Assembly: GCF_047511655.1 (NCBI RefSeq) | Contig: NC_133389.1 | Location: 127,479,973-127,543,972 of the forward strand | DNA: 64,000 bases | DNA from: Castor canadensis | Lineage: Eukaryota; Chordata; Mammalia; Rodentia; Castoridae | Direction: 5' to 3' | Shown: piece after piece, positions 25,101 to 35,103 of the stretch | Layout of the letters: each line of letters opens with the position of its first letter | Numbering within the stretch: the stretch's first letter is position 1 | Made by a program: the position numbers and the translations under genes | Notes under the pieces: generated by a model | Databases searched by the model: none | The model's input: the letters and a program-made list of their open reading frames with translations, nothing else | What the model was told of the DNA's origin: nothing

Positions 25101-28100
25101 CTGTGGCAGCCTGGGGATCTCATCACTGCCGCTGGAACCTGGAGGCAGGGGTGGGGGACCCGGCCTGCTGGGTGGTGGTGGAGGTGGTGGGGCCTGCGAC
25201 GAGGAGATAGGCCGCGGGGTAGAAGGCACTGGAGGCTTGTTATTCTGTGGGGGGGGAGTTGGAACCACTTCCCTGTGGATGGGGGGTCTGTTGCCCACTG
25301 GAGGAGGAGGTGGAGGGGGTTTGTCATCCAAGGCCCTACCTGGGGTGGGGGGCAGGGGAGGCCTGTTGGAGAACGGGGAGGAGGAGCCCAAAGGGGACTG
25401 GCGGATGGAGCCTCCTCCAAAAGCAGCACCTCGGCTTCCAGGGAAAGGGGGAGGAGTGGGCCCCAGGCTGGGCTGCCTGGGGGTTCCCGGTGTTGGTAGG
25501 GATCCCCGGTTGTGTGGACTTGACTGGATGGGTCTTGGTGTATTTGGTACTGGAGGGGGAAGGTTATCAGGCTTTGAGCCCACATCGGGCCTTGGGGGAG
25601 GCATGCGATTCCTGGGCGGCTCTGGGGGGCCACTCCTGTGGCCTGGGGAAGGCACAGGAAATCTCCCTGGGCCACTTGGGGGTGAAAAGGGCTTGGCAGA
25701 TGTGGATCTTCCCCCTGGTGGCAAAATTGGTGCTCGGCTTCCTCCAGAATCTAAACAGGGAAACATACCCAGTTAGAAAGAGTTAGGAACCCTAAGGAAA
25801 TCAGAGAGCTGGGGTCTATTCCCAGCTGCTGGAATTGCTTCCCACAGTGCAACAAATTACAGGTAAATAAATATATATGTATACATACATAAATAACAGT
25901 ATTTATCTAAAGTGGGTTTTACGTGGTCATTCCTGGAAGCAGAAGAGTAGATCCAGCATTCTGTTTATCTTCTAACCCCAGCTTTCAAAAGATTCTAGAG
26001 AGATCACTTAGCATTACCTATGGATAAGAGCCAGGATGAAACTGGAAGGCATTTTGGAGATTCCCTGTTCATTATGAGAGGGCAAGAACAAGATGGCATA
26101 GGTGGTGGGATTTCTGCTAATGACTGCATTCATTGGTACTGTCATCTTTGTCCCTTGGTCTCTGTACCTCTCAGGTTTGAAAAATAATCCAGCCATTGTA
26201 GGTTAAAAAAAATGAAAAAAAAATATATACATATATATATATGTATAAATGTCTGCATCTATATCTATCCAGATAAGTGTGTGTGTATTTGTTTCCGTGC
26301 TGGGGATTGAACCCAGGGCCTTACACATAGGAGGCAAGGACTCTGCCATTGAGCAACCCTGCCCCCAGCCCCTAGAAATCCCAATATAAATCTCCATATG
26401 CAAGGGCTTACCTAGTCCTTTTAAAAAGAAATGCCCAAGAAATGGGAGAAAAGTTTAATGGAAGAGTTATGGCTAGATTCAAAAAGAACTAAGAAAGGAA
26501 AAAAACTGATAGACAAAGATTAATTGTAAGAATTGATCAGAGGAAGGAATTTATTTGTCAAAGAAGTAAGCAACCACACAACTCTTTTTTGTCCTACTAA
26601 GTCAGCTTCCATTTCAATACTGACACAATAGAATGATCCTAGAGCAATACTGGCTCAACCAATTAACCAATTTGCTTCCAATTTGGCTGAACCAATAAAA
26701 GCCAAAGTCTAGGGAGAAGCTTGAAGGGGGAAACAAAGATATGGAAAGTTTAAACACCCTGCCCTTTAAGTTCTCAAAACCCAAAGTAATTCTTTTTTTT
26801 TTTTGCAGTACTGGAGTTTAAATTCAGGGCCTCACACTTGCCAGGTAGGCACTCTTACCACTTAAGCCACTCCAGCAACCCAAGGTAATTCCTGAAAATG
26901 GTTAGCCTTAAAATATCTACCTCTTCAGTAATGACCTAATTAATGTATCAAATATTTACTGAGCACATGCTATTTGCCAGCCATTATTCTAGATTCTAGA
27001 GACAGAGAAATAAGCAACATAGAAAAGATCCTGCTCTCCTGTAGTTTATATTCTTGTGGGGGACATAGACAGTAAGCCAGTAAATAAATATTTTCTGATA
27101 GTTGTAAGTACTAAAGACAAATAAAAGAAGCTGATACAGAGTGTCCAGGACAGGGTGCTAGGGACAGTCCTTCTGAGGAAGTGACATGTAAGCTGAGGAC
27201 TGACAGAAAGTAGCTGCCTATGGGAGGATGGGAAAGAGAGAGGCTCTTTAGGCAGAGGGCCAGCAAATGCAAAGCCCTGGCATGGGGGAGATGATAGAAA
27301 ATAGAGCTTGAGTGCAGCAGGGGTCCAGTCACAGCAAGCTGTGCAGGTCAGTTCCTATTTTATCCTAGGCACAATTATTCAGTAGAGTAATATAAACTTG
27401 AGAGAATTTTTTTATTTTGACTTTAGCACTAGAAAACAGCTGTATTTTCCTTGAGTAAGAGGTATAATTCTATGTCACCAACTTGCGGTATAATTTATCT
27501 TTCAAGCTCACATTAAAGTTGTAGTTACCATCTACCTTAACACAGCTAAAGGCTTTCTTTTACACCATTTGTGCACTAACTTAAATTCCACCTTCATTTC
27601 ATTCATTATTTTATATTTCCCTTTTGTCTTCTGCCTTAATTTTGTCACTGACTATTAAAGTACTGAATGTCTGCATTTGGCAGCTGTCTCAAATCCTTTT
27701 GGTGAGTTTTAAGTAATTTATTTTTTATTTTTGTTCCATACTGGGAATTGAACCCATGGCCCCGTGCCTACCTACCTAGGCAGATATTCTACCACTTGAG
27801 CTATACTCCGGCCCTTAAGTAAATAAATCTAAATTTAAATACTAGTTTGGCAAGACAGGAACTCTCCTGTCTGCATTTTGGATACTAACAGTATGTCTCC
27901 TGACAAACAGTATGCTCTAAGTCTCCAGATTTTAACCACTCAGTGTGAACACAGTCAACTAATCACAAGCAATCAGTGACTATTTCTAGATGAATGTGAG
28001 AATTTCATACTTTTTTCCAGAGGACATTTTAAAAGACTAGAGTTAGAAATAAAATTCTTCTAATGTGATAAGCACTACCAAAAAATGTGTTATGGCTGCA

Positions 28101-29578
28101 TTTCTTGAGCTTCTTTCGTGATCTGCAGAACTGACCAACCTGCAGTTCCAAAATACTTCTGCAGTTCCAAAATATTTCTGGCTTCAAGGATTTTGGCTAA
28201 GGGATATTCAACCTGTTCCTTGAACCACAGCTACTGAATACCCAATGTCTGCCATGCACAACACCTTTTCAGTTAGTGAAATGCACAACTGTCTTTCCTT
28301 AGACGGACTCCACAGTGGATCACAAGTATTTCCTATACTAGACAGATGGAGGGCAAAGAAAGCTGCCCTTGCAGGTCCCTGGCAGAGCTCTGGGGTAATA
28401 GGTTCCATGTGCTCCTTCCTTTCCTCTAGCTCACCTTTTACAAAAGTACAAAAGGGCCAGTTCCCTGCGCAAGTATTCCACGGCTCTATAGAGCTCCTGA
28501 TCCTGACTGAAAATAGAATTCTTACAACACAGTGGCAACATTTCAAACCACCTAAACTGTTTCAAAGGGCCTCAGTGTGTCTGATGAGCCTCTTCCTCAG
28601 TTACTCAGAAGCAAACTCCATACCATTATCCCTGCTGGCTGTGGATCTCAGCTTCGGCATTCCAGCCTGGAACAGTCCTCCCAATCCAGGAGGTCCGCCC
28701 CCTCCAAAACTGCCACCGCCTCCTCCACTACTGCCCCCGCCGCCACTGCCACCACCAAAGCCACTACTGCTACCAGCGCCGGCTCCTTTTGGTTCTGCAG
28801 AAGGAAGAAAACACATGAAGGAAAACACTGGTGTATTTCATCAGTCCCAGCCCAAGGAAGCCGCAAAACATGTGAGCGGAGCTGGCTGAACCCCAGAGGC
28901 CACGGACACACTGGTCAGGACACAGGGGAATGTCTCTCTGCAGGGCTGGCCCAGGCCCAGAAGTGGAAGAAACAGTGAGAGGCGATGATTTGTCCCCACA
29001 TCCCCACCTGCCTAGCTGCCATGTGTGTTAATATCTATTTGTTTTATAGCCTAAGATTTAACAAATAAAAGTGTCTTCAGGAAAGAGGGGCCCACCCCCA
29101 GGGAGGAGGGATGCAATAAAACATGAGAAACAGTGCAGGAATAAAGAGAAGAAAGCTGTTCATAACGTAACTCCTTGAAAATGTCCGTTATTGAGGTATC
29201 CTTTTTCCTGTCAGTGTTTTCCATTTTACGTTTTTTCTTAAAAATCAGAAAGAAATCATTAAGTGGTTTTTTAGCTGCTTTTATCACTTTATTGTTAGCA
29301 TTTCCCATGTCATTAAATACGCTTTGAAAGAGTTTCAATTAAGGGTTGCATTGTATTTTCAAGCATGAATGTATCATGATTTATTTAACCCCCACTTCTT
29401 TTATGGCCTTTAAATTTGATTTTAATTTTTTAATACAAAGTCCAACAGTTGGCTTTAGCAATTTAAAAATTCATTGCAATTTGAGAAGGTGTAAAATTTT
29501 GTTTTATTTTGCATTTATTTGCAAAAATCAGAAAGATTTTGAAATGGGAAACCAAACCAAACCAAACCATAAAAGAAC

Positions 29579-29617
<39 letters not shown>

Positions 29618-32600
29618 CTGAATATCCTGTCTAGCTTGACTTCTGGGTCATTTCCCATTGCCTTTGAGCTATTTTATAACTCTGTACATTGTAAAAAACT
29701 GCTAGCAATACAAATTATATTTCCCAAAAATGGAAATTAGTTCAGTTAAATGCAATTGTTTCTTGACTAATTTTGCACCTAATTCTAGGTTCAATTCAGC
29801 CCTTATATGCCTTTTTATGTGTGGTACTGTATTTTCCTTTGAACTGATATCATTACTAATGAGTTAAATAAATATTGTGATATGTTCAGCTTATATCTGT
29901 GTGAGAACCACGTTTGTACCCTATTTAAAAAAAGTAACCTTTTAAATAATTTATGTACGTATGTTTTGTATTTATGACTTATGAGGTTAAATATTGTTTA
30001 AAATCCTACCCCCTAAAAGTCATTTTGAGTTTTTGATAAGTATTAACATAAGATCTACAAATTAGTCTGGGAGAACTGACACTTTCATGATATTTAAATT
30101 TCACATTTGGAAATGTGGTATATTTTCCTATTCATGTCTTCTGGATTTTTTGGGAGAGCTTTATAGATTTTTTTGGCAGTACTGAAGTTTGAACTCAGGG
30201 TCTTGTTTGCTAGGCAGACACTCTACCATTTGAGCTACACTTCCAGCCTCTTTTGCTTTGGTTATTTTTGCGCAGGCCAGCCTTCACCTAGACCATTCTG
30301 ATCTCAGCCTCCCAAGTAGCTAGGATTATAGGTTTCTTGTTAGAGTTACTCTAAATATACTTTTGTTTGTTGAAACTTTTTGTAAAAGGGACATTTTTTC
30401 CTGTTATATTTGTAACTGGTTATTATTGGCATCCAGAAATTTCCCTTAATTTCTAATATGTGCTACATACGATCAGTTAAAATTTACAAAAAAAATTATG
30501 GTCTTGCATTTTTTGGTAGATCTATATAGTCTTTAAACAATAGTTTCCCTTCTCTTTTCCAAGAGTTGCATGTATTATCTTCTTTCTGTTTTATATAATC
30601 ACTTGGGTGGATGTCCAGCCACCCAATGTAAATTATTAATGTAGCTAAAGGTCACCCTGCTCTGATTATAATGAGAATGTCACTAATGTTTCAAAGTTAA
30701 ATATTAAGTATGAGTTTGAAATAGGCTTTTTTTTTTCTTTTTAAATATTGCAGTCAGGAAGGATCCTTTTATTTTAGGATTTTAAGACAGCATAGAATTT
30801 TATCAAATGCTTACTTGTGATCTACTAAAGATGATTTTTTTAATTTGAAAGGATTGATAAATTATTGATCTAGCATTAAAAATGGATAAATCTGGGTCTT
30901 GGTGAATTTTTCCTTTAACATTATTTAAAATTAGATTTTTAACTTGGTATTTTCTCATTTATGACCATAAGTAATCTACGATAGGGCTTCTTAGTTTTGG
31001 AGCTACTGCACTGACATTTGGTTTTGAACTGTTCTTTGATGGTGGTGGCTTCCATTCTTTATAGAATGTTTGCAGCATCTCTGGCCTTTACCCACTAAAC
31101 CTCTTCCCTTACTGAAGTTGTGACAACTAAAAATATCTTCAGTTGTCTTCAGGAGCTGGGGGTACAACTCTGCTTGCCTAGCATGCCCTTGGCTCTTGTT
31201 CCATCCCCAGGACTGCAAAAGGAAAAAGAAAGAAAGAAAATGCTTGGAAAAATGTCTTCAGACCTTGCCACAAGTGCCCGGGGGGAAAAATCACCCCAGA
31301 ATGAAAACCACTAATATACAGCTATCTTTTTTGTGTCTGCTGCCTTTACCAGCATTTGGTATTAGGACTATGACATTTCCTTTCACCTATCAGATAGCTT
31401 GCCCTTTTTTCCTCTTAGAGAATGATTTATACAGCATGTGAACTAGCTGTTACTAATAAAATCATCTGGCTCAATAGCTTTTTGGAGAGAAAGTAATTTG
31501 ATAAACTTATCATCTTTGTCCTTTCTCATTGAGGCTTTCTCAGTAAAAGTTGGTAAATTTATGCTGTCTTAGAAAATTAATTTCTTTAAGATTTTAAAAT
31601 GATCTGGGTATAGTGATGTATGCCTATAATCCAGCACTCAGGAGGCAGAGGCAGGAGGTTCACTTGAGTCTAGGAGTTCAAGATCAGCCTGGGCAATGTA
31701 GGGAAATCCTGTTTTAAAAAAAACAAAAAGATCTTAAAATGTCTTAGTATATAACTTTATTACACCATCCTTAATTTTGCTTTCTGAGTTCTCATTTTAT
31801 TCATTGGTATTTCTCTTTCTTTTCAGAGTAATCATAGTTTGTGTGAACTCTCTGACTTTTCTAGGTATGGTACCTTCTGGGATGCATGGGGTAGCTCTGC
31901 TGATGGAAGTAATTGATGAAATTACTTCACTCAAAAGGTGAATCAATTTAGAATAACAATTTCTAGAGTATATGTAAACTTTTTTTCCATATAAAGTTAA
32001 AAAATTTTACTAATTTTAGTTATTACCAATAACATTAACATTGCCCTTTCCATCCAAACATTGTTCATCAATGAATAATACATTCTGGAATCCTACACAG
32101 ACATGGGACACATTTACACGGTACTGAAAATTAAAGGCAGTCTGCCATATTATCAGATGTCATCATTAGTGTTCTTATAGCACATAGAGAAGTGCTATGG
32201 TTTGGATATGGTTGGTGTATATCCCTCAAAGGTTCATAGGCTGACACTTGGTCCTCATTGTGGTGAGGCCTACTGAGAAGTAATTAGGTCATTGGGCATT
32301 GCCCTCAGCAGGAATTGATGTAGTTCTTGTGGGACTCTGGTTAGCAATTAGAGAAGGTTGTTATAAAAGCAAGATGGGCCCTTCCCCGCTGTCTGGCTTC
32401 TTGTCTAGCCAGGTGATCTCTCCCTCTTTTATGCTCTCCCACCATTATAATGCCATTTACCATTAAGTTTTCACCAGAGTTGAGTCAATGCCAGTTCCAT
32501 GCCCTTGAATCTCCAAAACTGTAAGCTAAATGAACCTCCTCTTTATAAAGTATTCAGTGTCAAGTATTTCATTACAGTCACAGAAAATGGACTAATATAA

Positions 32601-35072
32601 AAACTAAAAATTGAGGTCATTTTGAGTAAACTCTAGGGCTGAGCTGAACTCAGGAGTTATCATGTGCAATCATGCTCAACAACCTTGTAGAGAACCCAGG
32701 GTGGCTTCACATGCGAGCAAACACAACCATGGATGAACTGTGCCACTTGCAAAGCACTAATGACAGCAGTGTAGGTCTCTAATTAATTGCAGGGACAACT
32801 GGGACATCCACTGGGTTGCATCTTGCTTCCATCAAGTGAAGCGTACTCTTAAGCATTGCTGAGCCACTAGAGGGGAGAGGGGCCAACACTGTTTCCAAAT
32901 AACAGGAGAAGTGGACCTTGAAGGTACAGTGGATTCGAGAATAGGCCCAGACTGTCCAATTTCCTTCAACATTGGTGGGGAATTCCCACCTTCCTCCCCA
33001 GGGTCCTGAGCTCCTTTCATAGTGAAGAGAGGCACTGGCCTCTGTCCTAGAGTTCTGTAGCTTCTCTGGCCCCACACCAAGGACCACAACTCAGATGGCT
33101 ATTTGGCTGGGGCTCCACAGATATAATTGACTGTGCTGGGCCCCCTCCAGGGATTGTTTCTTTTTTTGAGAGGTAATGCATGCTCATTGGTACCACCTTG
33201 CCTGATAACTACAGCAGAGTTCAAAGACCTTATCTTCATTTTCCTCTTTTCCATTTTCCTCCCACACCCAAGTTCTCATCTAACTGACCAATCAGTCCTT
33301 CTTTTCTCTTCTTTACAATTTAGGCACTTTCCCCAGCAATCCCCCAAGCACTTCTAATCTATTTTGTTAGAATCCTGCATCATTCTTCATTTTCCACAGA
33401 CCTCCATTTGCTGAAGCTCCACTTTTGGAAGGTCAAGTCTACTCCCTGTTGAGTTGAAATGTGTTCTGTAGTCTTGGGTGAGTCCTGGTGATATCAGATG
33501 GGCAACTGAACGTGTAGGAATGTGAAAGGCTGTCTCAAGACTTTATTATTAATTATCACTAGATTCTAGTCACGGGTAATTTTTATTTTGTTGTAAATGC
33601 TAATAAGTAGTCTTGTGTTGTGAGTACTCATTTATTTATACATACCTTGCCTTGTTGACTCATATGGGGAGCCAGCAAAGCTGTGATCTCACTTCCCTCT
33701 CTCCAAGCTCCTAGTAATCATATCTTAGACTTGAGTCACACTTTCCAGGTGACAAAGCACCTTTATAGGCATTATCTCATTTGAAGCTCACAACAGACTT
33801 GTGAGGTCAGTAGAACAGGTATCATCTCCACTTTACAAATGAGGACAGGTAAGGCTTGGAGATGGTAAGTGATGGATGTGTCCTTTGACTGCAAGGTCAG
33901 AGCCCTTCCATGTTGCATGCTGCCTCCTGATCTGTGGTGCCAGGAGCAATGAGTTAATCTCCACAAAGTGTGAATAATTTAGAGAATTGCTGCGGTGTAT
34001 GTCTTGGACAAAGAATTATTATACTGGCTTCCTTTGGCATTAGAGGTGAACCCAAGCCAAAGCTGTGACCTACAATGAGTGATACAGTTTCTTATTTTCA
34101 TAGCTTTGCAGCTGTTGTTAATAATCCCACTCCCCCAATTTTTTTTGTGTGTGGAAGGTGGTAGGGTTTTTAGGCAATAAGCCACTTATCTTCATAGAAA
34201 AGAGTGTTTTTCACTTACTGTCCAATATCGGTGCACTTCTGTCATTGGTGACTGTCTTCTTAAGTTTCTTCCCTTTGTTGATGTCGGAGAGAAGAGCATT
34301 TCTCCCAGCCTGCTCTGTCTTATTCAAGGTAGGCTTCTCTGTATTGGCCTGAAAGGAAACCACACAAGCTCACATGACACTCTTGAATCAAAGTCACTTA
34401 TTATTACACTCAGCTGGGTATCAGAAGCTTATTAGGATGTAAATTCTCCAAAAGTTTTTGACTACAAGTCATTCTTTTTAAGATCCAAACCTTGGGAACA
34501 GAGAAGCAATAAATTTCATTCGTTTTTAAGGCAGGAAGAGTTTGAAAATTCAGACTACAATCTGGCTGTAACCAGCAGAGCCCAGTTAGGGTAGAGGGCT
34601 CACACAAGATGGGAACTTTAAGTCTGAAAAGATTCTGAGGGCGCGCTTAGGCTTCCCTCTTTGGAAGATGACCTGAGGGATTCAATCACTGCCCTATCTC
34701 TAGAACCCACTTGACACAAGGGAAAAATGGTCTCTGATAAACAAAAGTGGGCTTAAAAACTCACTAAAGTTTTAGAAAACAATTTCCTCTGAATACATTG
34801 ACAAAGATGCTTTTAAAAATCTTTTTAAGCTAAATTTACTAAGGTGTAATTTATACATAGTGGAATCATTCTTTCAGTTTACAGTTCTATGAGTTTTGAC
34901 AAGCAGATACAGTCATGTGACCATCATAGTCAAGACATTGAACATTTTCATTACCCCCAAAAGTTCCTTTGTGTCCCTTTGGCCTGAGGTGTTTCTGGCG
35001 TTTAACCCCTTTCAAAGCTTAGCTCAGAGAAATTGCAGAGAGGACAAAGGTGCTGCCTAAAATATTTGTGAA

Positions 35073-35103
<31 letters not shown>

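Larger units (their letters stand above)
25751..28623 (-). other. WIPF1 intron between glycine-rich and long proline-rich exons
   Basis: A 2.87 kb intron with three reverse-orientation ID-type SINEs (26285, 26790 and 27719) and an L2-like fossil (26940-27350). The stretch 27820-28620 has no recognisable element. Confidence 0.9.
30030..32030 (-). mobile_element. Ancient L1-like block (mosaic, antisense)
   Basis: An A/T-rich block with phrases typical of antisense L1 sequence (for example 'ggataaatctgggtcttggtgaattttt' and 'gaggctttctcagtaaaagttggtaaattt'). It is interrupted by a reverse SINE (30163-30332), the MER5-like element and a B1 (31601-31725). Boundaries are approximate. Confidence 0.4.
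28795..34218 (-). other. WIPF1 intron between WH2 and glycine-rich exons
   Basis: A 5.4 kb intron, the longest between coding exons. It contains a (GA)n tract, an old L1-like block interrupted by SINEs, an MER5-like element, a B1, a MaLR LTR (32198-32600) and a MIR. Nothing exon-like was seen. Confidence 0.9.

Noticed and set aside
24967-25776. A 269-codon plus-strand open frame, glycine-rich
   Set aside because: It is the antisense reading of the WIPF1 proline-rich exon; CCN codons become NGG. No splice or homology evidence supports a plus-strand gene.
28245-28889. A 214-codon plus-strand open frame
   Set aside because: Antisense shadow over the WIPF1 glycine-rich exon and its flanks; glycine codons read backwards give prolines.
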